Assembly: GCA_009792885.1 (NCBI GenBank)
Contig: WMCF01000033.1
Span: 3,289,344 to 3,353,343, forward strand
Origin: Eremophila alpestris peregrina
Taxonomy: Eukaryota; Chordata; Aves; Passeriformes; Alaudidae
Direction of reading: 5' to 3'
DNA length: 64,000 nt
Shown: in pieces, positions 13,826-25,268 of the stretch
Layout of the letters: each line of letters starts with the position of its first letter
Position numbering within the stretch: position 1 is the first letter of the stretch
Translations under genes and position numbers: made by a program
The notes under the pieces: generated by a model
What the model was told of the DNA's origin: nothing
Databases searched by the model: none
The model's input: the letters and a program-made list of their open reading frames with translations, nothing else

Positions 13826-16169
13826 GATAAATTCTAGACTTCTTAAATGACACTGAAGTGCATCTGCCCTACACATAATTAAAATTAGATATTGTGTAGA
13901 TGCTCACAAATCATGCCCAGGAGTAAGTCAAAAGGGACAATGTTCAATATTGACAGTTATAGGCTATCCTTTAGTCCAAGCAGCTACAAAAGTCTGCATT
14001 ATCAGGGCTTTTTTATACTCATTTGTTTGTTGCCTAAACCCAGGACAGGTGTCCTTCCCAGATCTATGCAGTGAAGGTTTTACTCTTCTCAGCTGCATGT
14101 CACTGACAGCAGGATGGGTGTTACTGCCTTAGTTTTCTGGCATGTGGAGGGGAGTGCAAGTGCAGTCTCCCCCCAGTAACCCCAGCCTACTTAAGCCTGC
14201 CTTTGCCTGACCTAAATGGGATCTAGAGGGGTAATTGTCCATACAGGCCCTTCTGTTAGGTGAGCTATGGAGTGGTAACCCCAGCAAGGTGCAGGGAATA
14301 GAGTGCACCTGTGTCTTCTACCAGCAAAAGTTCTCTCCCTACCCCAGTAAGAAAGTTGGGACAATATAATTAAGGGTCTTATAATAAAACAGTTAAATTG
14401 GCACAGAAAGTTCTGTCAAAGTACGGCTTTTTTACTTTTAAAATGAAGTTCCCATGAGACAGAACTGAATGTTCCAAGTTTAACTTACTTAAAGTGATAC
14501 AGCCTTGCTTTGGAGAAGCTCCTTTTCTTCCTGCCAAATCGATGTTTTTCACAAATGCTACACTTCATAAATCATTCTAGAAAAGCAGACACATTGTAAT
14601 AAATATCACAGGGAAGACCACTGTGTACTCAGGGGATGAGCTGGGGAAACCAGCACAGACTTAACTCACCTGTTGTGATACCTCCCTCAAGAAAGATTAA
14701 ATAGAGCAGTGTGACAGCAGGGAGAGGAAATACATACCTTTTTTATGTGAAGTCCTGCTGCACACCATATTTCACTGACCTTCTCAGGTTTTCTGTGTTT
14801 TGATTGCCTACTGTCCAATGCACCTCATTCCTCAAAGGTTAATGAGGCTAAACAAGAGGCAAACAAAAAGGTCAGGCAACGAAATGCTGATCTATTGACA
14901 AAGGCTACAGAATTCAAAAGTAATGCAGAACTCCAATACCATCATTCCAGCATTGCTGATACCATGCTAAAACAAACACGCACAGACATCTCCTTCAGCA
15001 AATTTTGCTGTGCATGAGGTAGTACAGAATTGACCCTCTCTCTCAAGTTCAAAAGGATGAATCAATGCTATTACACCCCAAGGGCTAGAGTTCCTATTTC
15101 AGCATAGCTGTGGCATGAAGAAGGAGTAAGAGGGAACTAGGTAAGAAGTCAGGAAAATTACCTCTCTGACTAATTATGCATTCATTGGAGCAGATACATG
15201 TGTGAGGGGACTGAAGCCTGCTCCCAGCTAACCATGTCACTTCTCCAGGCTTAGGTTTTTCACCAAGGCTGAGTAAGTGCCAGTTGTCATAGAAATTCTG
15301 CTGCTCAGAGATCGTACAAGCAAGTGTATTACAGCTGAAGACTTTTGTCTTCCTGTCACCAAGGCAAAAAGTAGAAAAGGGCAGAGAATCTGTCCCTCAA
15401 TCCAAATGACAAGCAATAATAATGACTATGGAGCAATTTACTAGGAGAACATTTTTCCACTGTAAAACTTTGATTGGCCAGGCACCCAACTTTTCATTGG
15501 AAATGGCACTTCAGTCAATAAGAAGAAATGTCTGATCAAAATGAGCAAGGAAAAAAAAAGGTATATTCCTTTACATCACTGTCTGTCTGAGCAGGGATTT
15601 AAAGATGTTTTTTTTTTTTTTTTACAAGAGGAGAAAGGATTTGTTCAGATTCAGAACTCAAGATACCTGGGGATCTGATTTGTTTCAGAAAAATGCAAAT
15701 TTTTAACTTTCAAAAATATTTTAACAGGTTTGTTCCAGATGCTGGAAGCAAAATGAATACTGTTTTAAAAGAATCTGGTTTGCTTACCTAACACAGATCT
15801 CCATCCATTTAAACATACTTTTTTTTTTTTTCTTTAGTTCCTTGTCTTTGACAACCTAGATTTAAAAAGGAAGCAATAGTTTGCAAAGCCTGGATTTCTT
15901 CCTTCCTGGATTCCTTCTTTAAGTAATAGTGATGCTGAAAAAAAGTGGCACTACTGATAATTACCAGCAAGTTGGTAGGTCTGTAGAACTAAATTTAAAT
16001 GTCTAGAGAATCCAATTTGAAAGAACCGTCTCAAACAATACATGCATCTGCAAGAATTATGTGGAGAGCTGATGTGGAAAAAATATTTTACCTTTGTGCT
16101 TGCAAACCTGCCCTTTACAGATAAATTAAAAAATGTTAAAAGTTGCCTTGGCAGACAGCTTCAGCAATG
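13826..16169. other. Unique intergenic DNA
   Basis: No gene recognised. The stretch at about 14040-14340 is richer in C and G than its surroundings (for example CTCCCCCCAGTAACCCC at about 14168), but I could not assign it to a repeat family. Runs of T occur at about 15609-15624 and 15820-15831. Confidence 0.6.
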
Positions 16170-16310
16170 AAGCTAAAAAAGTGAAGGAAAAAGAAAACAA
16201 AAAAGAAAAAAAAAAGGATTTAAAATGTTTTGTTTTGTTGGGAGTTTTTTGGTTGGTTTTTTTTGTTGTTGTTGTTGTTGTTTTTTTGTTGGTTGGTTGG
16301 GTTTTTTGCA
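16170..16310. repeat. Low-complexity purine then G/T block
   Basis: An A/G-only stretch (about 16176-16220, AAGAAAAAAAAAAGG and similar) is followed by a G/T-only stretch (about 16225-16307) containing TTGTTGTTGTTGTTG and GGTTGGTTGGTTGGG. The strand asymmetry switches from purine-rich to T/G-rich within a few bases. It produces open frames of 67 and 132 codons that are lysine/threonine or phenylalanine/valine rich and are artefacts of composition. Confidence 0.9.
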
Positions 16311-18539
16311 TAGTGAACCAGAATATAAATGAATAATGTAATAGAGTTGATTCCTGAAATTACCAAATATAAAATCATACTGAGGACTTAAAAACAGTCT
16401 CATGTTTTTTAGCTCTCCACAATCCCGTTTTGGTTTGTTGCTTTTTGTAGGGATGGGAAGTGAGGCACCAGCACTTAACAAATAATGTGTCTTCCCTTTG
16501 CATGGGCCACTAAAAGGAAATTGCTGCCTGGTGCTCCTATTACTTCTCCCTTGACATAAATTATGAGCCACTTACAATGATGTAAAAGGATAGATTTTTT
16601 TTCTTTGACTGCAAACTTACCTGCTGATTACTCTGGAGCTTTGATTAATGTTTCTGCCCCATTTTGTATGAAGGCTAGCAAACTAAATACAGTTGGTGTT
16701 CAGTAATGCATCTGCACAGTGGACAATAATGAGCCGTGGCTGAAGGTTTGAAGTTGCTAATGGCATAAATGAGACCTGTTACAGACCTGCAGGCTGAGTG
16801 GGAATGGGAACTACTCCATCCTCTGTTATGATGGTGATAGACCAAGCTGTTATATACTCAGAAATTTTGAATATGGAATACTAAATACAGCACTGAATTT
16901 GTAGTTGAGGGATCTGTCTCTTACCACTGGGAAGGACTTTTCTGAGTTATTTCTTTTGTGATAAATTCTTAATGTTTGTTATATTGCCATGGGAAAAAAA
17001 AAAAGGAGATGCATGAGGCAGGGGGTGCCCTGGAGGCAGTAGCTGATACTGACCTTCATGTCTGGGAAACCCAGGCAGTGAAAATGCAGCCACATCCACA
17101 AGAAAGTTTAAGCTTAAGGAATTTCTTACACTAATTTGCACAATCATACAGGGACAACAGTTTCCATATTGGAGATGACAGCAGGAGAAACACAGCATAG
17201 GAAAGGGAGGCTGGTTTATTGTTCCGATCAACTGTAAGCACAATGGGTAAATTCAGAATGAATAATTGCAAATATAAATTCCCCTTTTCAAAGAAAAATC
17301 TGGAAGTAACTCATTATTAATATCTATTCAGCTACAGTAACATTTCTGGTACATTATTAAATCTGTTGGAAGCAAATTTGCTTGTTTTACTCCAAGATAC
17401 CGCCCCCTGAAATCTAAGTGATATTTCAAAGTCTGGAGCTGCAGGGCCAAACACATACATTTCACTGTTTCCATGTAACCAGAGATGGATGCCTAAAAGT
17501 CCACCAAACAATGCTCAAGGCTATGGACTCAGAGTTTACTGTCTAAGGAAAACCTCTGAGGAGTGGAAGAGGGAAGTGGAGCAGGAGGGACTGAGAAATG
17601 GCACCTGGAGCCATTTACAAGGAGCCCGTTTAATCCAGCCCTCTGCTCAGCTGCTAGTTTTGGTTCACAAATGAGTTATCTTTGTGTTCAGATATTTCCT
17701 TTTCCACTTGTCATTTTTTATAATATATTACCTTTTTAACCAATAAACACACACACAACCCCCTCTACATACATATGCAGGAACATAAATAAAGATTATA
17801 GTGACTATGTATGAAGCAATAGTTGGATGACACATACAAGAACATATTTTAAAAGATAAAAATACTGTTAAGATTGCTGAAAAGAATGTATGAGGTTATA
17901 TTACAAGGTTTCTTTGCCAGATTCAGACAAGAATATTTATTATTCTGTAGGTTTTATGAACAAAATGGACTGTAAGGATTATTTAGTATAAAATTTTGTG
18001 TAACAGAAGTTATAAATGTTACAAGGCACTTACTGGGTGGGTTAAAAAATGTTATTTTCTGCAGTCATTGCAGGTTTCTTTTAGGCATCAATGGCTGAAT
18101 TTCCTAAATAGAATGTTCATCAATATTAAAAGCAAGGCTATATTAATTAAGAAATAAATTACCAGGTTCTTGTTGATTTGATTAAACATAATGAAACATT
18201 GACTCAGTCAATGAGAAAATGAGAATGAGGTAAATTAACTACTTTCAGACAAATCTTCTTAGGCATGTCTGTGTCTTTAGAGTGTTCAGTGAGGCAAAAA
18301 GTCACATCTGACCCATCACCCTGGGCATGGCCCTTCTGAATACCTGTCTTACTACCAGTGCAAACACTTTCTCATTATAGTCTTTGCAACTAAGAATTAA
18401 TTGACCTTAGCAGATTATGAGACTGCACAACAAATTCACTTTAACCACTTAAAGACCATTGGAGAATCTTTTTAATAAAGGTTGGTGTGAACACTTAACC
18501 TGTTACAACTTGATTCTAATTCTTTTGTGGATAGCAAAT
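16311..18539. other. Unique intergenic DNA
   Basis: I see no gene or recognisable element. A short CA-rich run (ACACACACAACCCCC) lies near 17748-17762 and a run of A at about 16996-17005. Confidence 0.65.
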
Positions 18540-19410
18540 TGACAATTACTTTGGTAATGGGTTGCTCTTGCCTAGATGCCAGGTGCACACCAATCTGCTC
18601 CATCACTCCTGCTTCTCAACAGGACAGGAGGAGAAAAATAAGGAAAATATACAATATACTGTGATCTCTGTATTTCATCCTGCTCCAGAATGGGGCTTTG
18701 AATACAGTCCTTCATGAACTTCCCCAGCATGAGTCATTCCCACAGGATGCACTTCTTCACAAAGTGCCGCAGTGTGGGCCCCTTCACAAGGTCCAGTCCC
18801 TCAGGAACAGGCTGCTCCAGAATGAATTCCCCTCAGGATGACAAGTCCTGCCAGCAAACCTCCAGCATGGACTCCTCTCTCCACAAGGCTACAGGTCCTG
18901 CCAGGAGCCTGCTCTGGCATGAGCTCTCCATGGACGATTTCAGGCATTCAGCTTATCCAGTATGGGATCCTCCATGGGCTACTGTTGGACCTCTGCTCCA
19001 AACTGGCCTTCCATGGGCTGCAGATGGGACAGCCTGTTTTTACCATGTCTTCACCCACAGATTGCAGGGGAATCTTTGCTCTGACACCTGTAGCACCTCC
19101 TGCCCCTCCCACATAACTGACCTTGGTGTCTGCACAGTTCTTGTTCTCATTTTTCACTCCTCTTCCTCAAGTGCTCTTGTGCAGCACTTCTAACCCCCTT
19201 CTTAAATATGTTGTCACACCAATGTCACCAGTGGGCTCTCCTTTGGCCAGATGTGGATCCCTCTTGCATACAGTTGGCATTGGCTCTGTCTGACACGGGG
19301 GAAGTCTCTGGTGTCTTCTCACAGAAGCTGCCTCTGCAGCACTCCTGATACCAAAACCTTGCACATAAACCCAGAGCAACATATTCAAGCTGTGATCAGC
19401 AATGATCACT
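18540..19410 (-). mobile_element. LTR-like avian interspersed repeat
   Basis: This sequence resembles an abundant bird repeat that I recognise by its recurring phrases: blocks built on GCTCCAGCATGGGCTCC, AAGTCCTGCCAGCAAACC, CTGACCTTGGTGTCTGCA and CTTCTTAAATATGTTGTCAC. In better-preserved copies I recall an LTR-type structure transcribed from the strand opposite to the one shown, hence the minus assignment. Here the part carrying the expected poly(A) signal appears deleted near 18640. The repeated phrases give it an internally repetitive look, with period roughly 35-45 bases. It generates a 159-codon plus-strand open frame (18714-19193) that is not a gene. The assignment to the LTR class is from memory and uncertain. 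Confidence 0.6.
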
Positions 19411-21541
19411 CATTCATGGAATGCCTGCCTCTGGATAAAATGATGATGGTTAACTTCCCTTTTTAGTTATCCCCAGTTTCATGGCTCAAAGTTTGTTGTT
19501 ATCTCAACTAGAAAAAAGTATTTATCACTCTGGGTCTTTTGAAAGGAAACTTCCTCTTCATTTCGTAGAATCAGGTGATCCTCTTTTCTTACAACACTAA
19601 TGTGTAGCTGTTAAAAAAGCAAAAGATGCAAGTTTTGGGGTTTTTTTTCACAATATATCACTATACTAAAAGGTATTAAAAATACATATTAAAGAATACC
19701 ATTACAGGGACACTCAGAACACTTTGAATACATTTGCATGTTAAGAAATAAAATATTTGTTAATGTAAGGCCTAGTGTATTCAAATCCTGCTTTTACAGC
19801 CAAATGATTTTTTTTTTCAATTGAACCATCAAGTCTCTAGTTAAAGAACTGTCTCACTAAATCAATTTTAGGCTCCATTAAGCTCATGGAGGTCTGCTCC
19901 TCTCCTGAACTACATGCAGCAATTCCCCTTAAAATTGTGTACCACTAGAACTGGAAACATTGTACACATCAGAGGACTGAGCTTACACCCTCATTCTACA
20001 TGGCTTACCTTATAAAGCAATTCTTATAAAGCTTTCATTTTAATTTGGTTAAGCCCCCATTAGCTTAAAGCAGTACAAATGCCATTTAGGAATCTATTTT
20101 AGTCACAAGTGTATGCAAAGGGCATTTAAGTTTAGTTTAAAATATGACTCAGACACCTGGTCAAACTGATGTTGTTTAAGGGGTCACTAGCTGAAAACCA
20201 GGCTGTGGCACCCTGTCCACCCCAAACCTGTAGCAAAATGAAACAATGCCACTTACTTTAATTTTGTTTAGCTGAGATTTAAGCAGACTTGTGGCGTGTC
20301 CTGTCTGTAGACTGCATGAATGAGTAATTATCATGGTCCAATGGATGCATGTTGGGCTAACTTGTACACCTATTCCTCAAATTAATATGTAACCATCCTT
20401 TTGGACTGCTTTAATTAAATTGATTTCTAAATTACTCTGTTAAGAAAAATACATCCTTTGTGTTTCCATAGCAATGTACTAACTGGTGTTTTTTCAGGAA
20501 GGGAAAAAAATTAAATTAAGAAAAGAATGTGGCTATCACACAGAGAAAAATATTGCTTTTCTTTGTGATGCAACAGTTTCAAATGAAAAAAGCTACTCTT
20601 CCTTCAGCAATAAAATCTCTCTTTGGAACAAGATGCTACCAAATAATTTATGTTTTCATTAAATAGCTATTTAATTTTGGCCTGCTGATCTGCTAAATTT
20701 GTGGTTGCATATTTGGCATGGCTCTGTGGACTTTGAGAATAGTGCTACTTACGACTGTTAAGGAGCCAAGAAATTTCATCACTTTTATAGAGATTTTTAG
20801 GTTCATGCCACTTCCTATCAGCTAATTTCCTTTTTTCTTCCTAGTTCTCAGAAATAATTATTTTCTAATTGAAAAATAATTCCTTCCAGAGATAAAAGCT
20901 TTTGAAACATTTAATTAATATCAAAAAAGGTAACACTGAAAACGGAGCCAGTCCTACACACGCACACAAAAAAAGAAGTCAATACAGAAGTGAAGGCCAA
21001 TATAAAACCTTAAAAAGCAACAAAAAATTCCAAGTGAATTAAGATCTTTAATTGCATTAACTTAATTTCTCTCAAGCAGTTTTCTTTGCGTCTCAGCAGC
21101 TATTGCCAAATTCTGTCTGAAGCAAGTCTAGACTTTCTGTGCTAATCCAGGAAGTAAAGTAGTTTATACCACTGCAGTCCATTAAAAATTATATATGCAG
21201 TGGGATTTTTAGAAAGACTTCAAGCTACTGTTGTGAAATTATACCATCAAAAACTATGAAAGCCAGAATATCATGAGACAAGTGACTTGCCTCCAGGTCA
21301 GCAGTTTGTACCAGGCTCAGTATATTCAGGCCTGTTTTTGAAGGAGTCAGGGCTTCCTAATAACTTGACAGAATGACTGAACCAAAATATACCTTCACGT
21401 CAATCACACTCATAAGGCGACTTCATTGCTCTGCCAGTGCATGCATGAAAGAGCTCTTGCCTATATGGTTTTTATAATACAGGTTGGAAAGCTTTGGGGC
21501 TAAATTATAATGATTATTAGAGATGAAAAATTATACTGAAA
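19411..21541. other. Unique AT-rich intergenic DNA
   Basis: No gene, repeat family or RNA gene was recognised. Poly-T and poly-A runs occur near 19641-19648, 19808-19818 and 20968-20974. Confidence 0.65.
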
Positions 21542-21960
21542 TGTCAGGTTTCGGGTGTTTTTGTGCCCTGAGAGTGAATAATAAAGTTTGAAAGAGAGCT
21601 GGAGTCTGTGCAGTTGTCTTTGAAGATTTGTTTATTCTTTTTTTATCTCTAAAAGTTCTCTCTGTCCAGCGTGAAGTTTGCCGGAAGCCAGAAAAGCAAA
21701 ATCTGCCCCTCCTACCACGGTGCCTGAACTTTTATACCCTAAGCCATGTTAAAAATGTTTTCCTTTAAGTACTAATAACTATGACCCATATGAGACAGTG
21801 AAATCTAACCACAATTCAATCAAGAAAAGGCCACCACCACTGCAAAGATGGAGGGGAACAAGAACCAGGAAAGAAGAATAGACACACCCAAATTCCTCCA
21901 TCTTTGCCCCTTTTTACCTATATATTAAAATCTAAAAATGCTACTTTTCACCCTGTGACA
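21542..21960 (-). mobile_element. Endogenous-retrovirus LTR, likely solo (type A)
   Basis: On the minus strand this 419-base unit begins TGTCACAGGG and ends CCTGACA, so it has the TG...CA ends and a short TGTCA/TGACA inverted repeat expected of an LTR. A TATAAAA box lies at 21736-21730 and an AATAAA poly(A) signal at 21636-21631, giving the U3-R-U5 order on that strand. Neither flank shows a primer-binding site or polypurine tract beside the LTR, so it is probably a solo LTR. No clear target-site duplication is visible: the flanks read CTGAAA and CACTAA. No retroviral coding sequence is attached. It resembles LTRs I know from songbird genomes, but the family name is not assigned. Confidence 0.75.
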
Positions 21961-22249
21961 CACTAATAATTATGCTAATTAAACTCTTGTGGCTTGCATT
22001 TCTTCTCTCAACTTCAGCAGCTTTGTCCAGGGGGTAAGATCAAAGGCATAGGTATTTTTGGCTTTATCCCAAGACCCTCAGATCTCCCGAAGGGGTCTCG
22101 AGCTTCCAGGAGCACCCAAAGGGGTGACCCGGGTTCCCACACAGAAACACATATAATTACCCAAATATTAACAAATGTTTTTGTTGCTAAATTAGCATCG
22201 AAGACACATTTGAATGGATGTCTCTTGATTAAGTCAGGGAGTTTCTGAT
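21961..22249. other. Unassigned segment between two LTRs
   Basis: This links LTR A and LTR-like unit B. The part at about 22070-22140 is GC-rich with several CpG (GGGGTCTCGAGC, GACCCGGGTTCCC), unlike the surrounding AT-rich DNA. That suggests it belongs to a retroviral insertion, perhaps U5 or leader sequence, but I cannot prove it. Confidence 0.4.
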
Positions 22250-23035
22250 ACAGAGCAGAGCTGTGGTGGCTTCGCTGTCCCAGCTGCAGAGCCCTGCTGC
22301 AAAGGGGCTCCCAGCACAGCTCTCTCCCAGCCAGGCTCAAGGTGTGCTTTAAGTTTGCCTTGGGAGAGCAGGGCCAGCCTGTCCTGGTGTGCTCCTAACA
22401 GAGATCCAGGGACAGCAAGCAACAGAGCCACCACACTGCCCTGGGGCTCCTGAGTGTGCTGGGCACCCTCCACACGATCAAGGGGGAAAGAATGAGAGGG
22501 GCTCTGCTTGCTACTCTGAGGATTGATTTTATTAACAGAAACACAAAGAGAACTTCACTTGAAGGAAGGGCAGAGACCTCAAACACAAGCTTACAGTGAC
22601 TTATAAACAGGGGAGGGTACAAAACTGTAGCCAATCGAGGAAGAACAGGGGAGGAGTGTGAGGTGGAATGACAATGCTTAAACCAATAAGGAGAACAGAG
22701 TGGGGAATAATTTAGACTGACCTATGAGGCATTAAGGTTTAGGGGATTTCCAGAGTAGGAGGGCTCAGATTGACAAGGGGGTAGGAAGAGTGACATGAAA
22801 CAATTGGGAATAAAGGGTGAATCTTAGGGAAGAGTGACAAACAACTGTATAAAGGGATACAATAAGGGCTAAACCAACTCTAGAGGGAAAGAGCAGATAC
22901 AGAACGAACCATTTTGAGGGGCTACAAAACCATACATTAAAAAACACCACCACAACAGCCCTGCCCTGCTGGCCCAGCCAGGAACTCTCCTGCTGGCGCT
23001 GGAGGCTGAGCTGCTCACAGAACTCACTCAAAACA
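22250..23035 (-). mobile_element. Endogenous-retrovirus LTR-like unit (type B)
   Basis: On the minus strand this starts near TGTTTTGAGTGAG at 23035 and contains a TATA-like TTTATAAG near 22606-22599 and an AATAAA signal at 22533-22528, so U3, R and U5 are in the right order. Beyond the poly(A) signal a GC-richer stretch (about 22500-22250) may be the rest of U5 or internal leader. The sequence differs from LTR A, so the two are separate insertions in the same orientation. The left boundary is not resolved and no target-site duplication was found. Confidence 0.55.
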
Positions 23036-23144
23036 CATCAATACCTCTGAGAGACTTTTCTTGTGCCTTAGAAACTTCATTAGGAAATACAAATTCTTCA
23101 GTAGTTGGAACAGTGCTGTCTTCCTTTGGTTATTTTCTGGGAAG
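23036..23144. other. Short unassigned spacer
   Basis: This spacer lies between LTR-like unit B and the AT-rich tandem repeat, with nothing recognised. Confidence 0.4.
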
Positions 23145-23172
23145 TTATAATGTATATATTATAATGTATATA
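23145..23172. repeat. 14-base AT-rich tandem duplication
   Basis: TTATAATGTATATA is repeated twice exactly, followed by more AT-rich sequence (ATTGTATATTC) and near-matches to about 23235. This is probably replication slippage. Confidence 0.85.
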
Positions 23173-23280
23173 TTGTAGTTACAACATATTGTATATTCAT
23201 GTTTTTATACCATAGACTGTAATATAATGTAATGTGTAATTTTTTAAAATTGCTAGCTGTTTAGAGTATTTACTTATTCT

Positions 23281-23440
23281 TTATCTTGTATTTTATCTTC
23301 ATTTTTGTATTCTTAAATTATTCTTCTTTTTCTTATTCTCCTTGTTCTAACTACTCTTGTTCTCTGCTTCTTCTATGTGTTTCTAAATTCTTATTTTTAT
23401 TCCAATTACTCTTCTTCTTCTTCTATGTATTTTTAAATTG
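23281..23440. repeat. Pyrimidine-rich (CTT/T-rich) tract
   Basis: The plus strand is strongly T/C-rich over about 160 bases, with repeated TTCTTCTTCT and a degenerate internal duplication of CTTCTATGTGTTTCTAAATT and CTTCTATGTATTTTTAAATT about 65 bases apart. The phenylalanine/leucine/serine-rich frame across it is compositional. Confidence 0.7.
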
Positions 23441-24557
23441 GCAACATTGCCACAGGGCTGCCCCAGGGCCTAAATCCTCTGTGCAGATACCGGGACCGGG
23501 TATGTGTGATGGGACTTGAAACCCACAAGATACAGCATCTTTGGGAGAAATAAATTAGTGTTTTAACGTTCTTGGGAACAAAACTACATTTGATGACATT
23601 CATCTGTTGTACCCGGGGTTCAAAAGCTCAGTAAACAATTAAAATAAATTGTGATGAACATGTGTGATTCAAAAGTCATAAAGGGGTTGTTAGGAGCAAC
23701 ATCTCAACTCACAAAAGATTTAATAAAAGAAAAACTGTGCCATAAAAAACTTAATATTTTTTTGTCTCTTCTTGTTTGTGTCTTCTTAAACTTTTAAATC
23801 TGTTTCCTATGCTCTTCTTTATTTTAGAAACATTGAAGCAAAGCTGAGCAACATCCAGAAAAAAACTAACAGCTGGGTACAAAGCCTCAGAATCTGCGTG
23901 GCACTCCCAGAGGATTCACACCCTTCAGATGTGTGTGTGCGCACGTGTACAAAAGCATTGCTCTTTCCGAGGCTGCATTGCAGCACACAAGGAGTAAAAC
24001 CAGAGTTACTCATGATTTCATGGGTTTACTGTGCATCATTTATCCAGAACCTCCCCCCAAGTTTGGTGAGTGAGAGCAGACAGATCAAGTGTGGTTCTGG
24101 ATAATCTATTTTCTCTCAGATTTCCCCACTCCTGGCACAGCTCTGAAGTGCCAGCCTGCAGGTGGGACCATACCTGACATCCCTCAAGCCTCTCTGGGAT
24201 GGAGCCCTGCAGGGCAGCTCCACCACGAACAACTCCTTTTCCCAGTGCAGGAGGGTCATTTGGTGTGGAAAAGCAAAAAAGAAAGGAGAATTCCTGCCTT
24301 CCTCTTTCTCTAGACCACAGAAGTCCTCACACGTCCCTCCTGGTGCTCCCACAGAGAGGAACACTGGCCTGGGGACTCTCTGCTGTTGGATATTGGGCAA
24401 GGCAAGAGGGAGACACTTGGTTGTCCCTGTAGACAGAAGAAATGGGTGAGCATCCCATCCCAAATACTCACGTGGGATTTCTTTGCCATCCTTCAGTGAT
24501 TCTTATTTGGTTTTGGAAAGCAGAGAGGAGCAGGAGAGGGCCTAAGAAAGGAGCAAT
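23441..24557. other. Unassigned, mixed-composition segment
   Basis: This segment is more GC-rich than the window average, especially 24110-24540. It includes open frames of 95 and 115 codons on opposite strands, none with a recognisable domain or clear splice structure. It lies in the repeat island and may be further old retroviral or LINE sequence that I cannot identify. Confidence 0.45.
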
Positions 24558-24862
24558 CCTTCTGTACCCCCTGACAGGAGGATCCAGCCAGGTGGGGGTT
24601 GGGCTCTGCTCACAGGGAACAGGGACAGGACAAGAGCAAACGGCCTCAAGCTGTGCCAGGGGAGGCTCAGGCTGGACACCAGGAACAATTTCTTCCTGGA
24701 AAGGGTGGCCAGGGCTTAGCAAGAGCTGCCCAGGGAGGTTTGGAGTTCTGAACCCTGGAGGTGTCCAAGGAAAGCCTGGATGTGACACTGAGTGCTCTGA
24801 CAGAGTGGCCATTGGGCACTTGTGGGACTCGATGGTCTTGGAGATCGTTTCCAATGCCATCT
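24558..24862 (+). mobile_element. CR1 LINE 3' end fragment
   Basis: The plus strand carries the 3' part of a CR1 element. Recognisable phrases are CAGGTGGGGGTTGGGCTCTG, AACGGCCTCAAGCTGTGCCA, AATTTCTTCCTGGAAAGGGT, CTGCCCAGGGAGG and GGACTCGATGGTCTTGGAGA. The terminal 8-base repeats are not preserved. Many substitutions show age. The two overlapping open frames of 142 and 147 codons around it are by-products. Confidence 0.85.
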
Positions 24863-24989
24863 GTTTATAATAAATTACCAGACATATAATAGGAAAAGGG
24901 ATAGAAATCAACTGAACTCAGTAGCCTGTCTTTTTAACCCAACCATTGATAAAAACCCAGTCTCCTCTACTTTTAAACATAGATTTCCA

Positions 24990-25268
24990 CAAGGGAAGGG
25001 AAGGGAAGGGAAGGGAAGGGAAGGGAAGGGAAGGGAAGGGAAGNNNNNNNNNNNNNNNNNNNNNNNNNNNNNNNNNNNNNNNNNNNNNNNNNNNNNNNNN
25101 NNNNNNNNNNNNNNNNNNNNNNNNNNNNNNNNNNNNNNNNNNNNNNNNNNNNNNNNNNNNNNNNNNNNNNNNNNNNNNNNNNNNNNNNNNNNNGAAGGGA
25201 AGGGAAGGGAAGGGAAGGGAAGGGAAGGGAAGGGAAGGGAAGGGAAGGGAAGGGAAGGGAAGGGAAGG
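24990..25268 (+). repeat. (GGGAA)n microsatellite with assembly gap
   Basis: A near-perfect pentanucleotide array (GGGAA on plus, TTCCC on minus) is visible for about 54 bases on the left (24990-25043) and 75 on the right (25194-25268). The two parts are separated by 150 N, a placeholder of unknown true length. Every unit has a GGG run with two-base loops, so the purine strand fits the G-quadruplex pattern G3N2 repeated, and the tract could also form triplex DNA. The long open frames across it encode only Glu-Gly-Lys-Arg or Phe-Pro-Ser-Leu repeats and are not genes. Confidence 0.97.
25044..25193. other. Assembly gap (150 N)
   Basis: This is exactly 150 undetermined bases inside the (GGGAA)n array. 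Nothing can be said about its content. Confidence 1.

Noticed and set aside
16126..16571. 132-codon minus-strand frame rich in Gln/Lys/Thr
   Set aside because: Its end is encoded by the purine and G/T low-complexity block; composition artefact.
18714..19193. 159-codon plus-strand frame
   Set aside because: It lies inside an abundant LTR-like bird repeat; no protein family and internally repetitive.
24442..24911. 142- and 147-codon overlapping frames on opposite strands
   Set aside because: They overlap the CR1 3' fragment at 24558-24862 and do not match the CR1 protein frame; by-products of the repeat.
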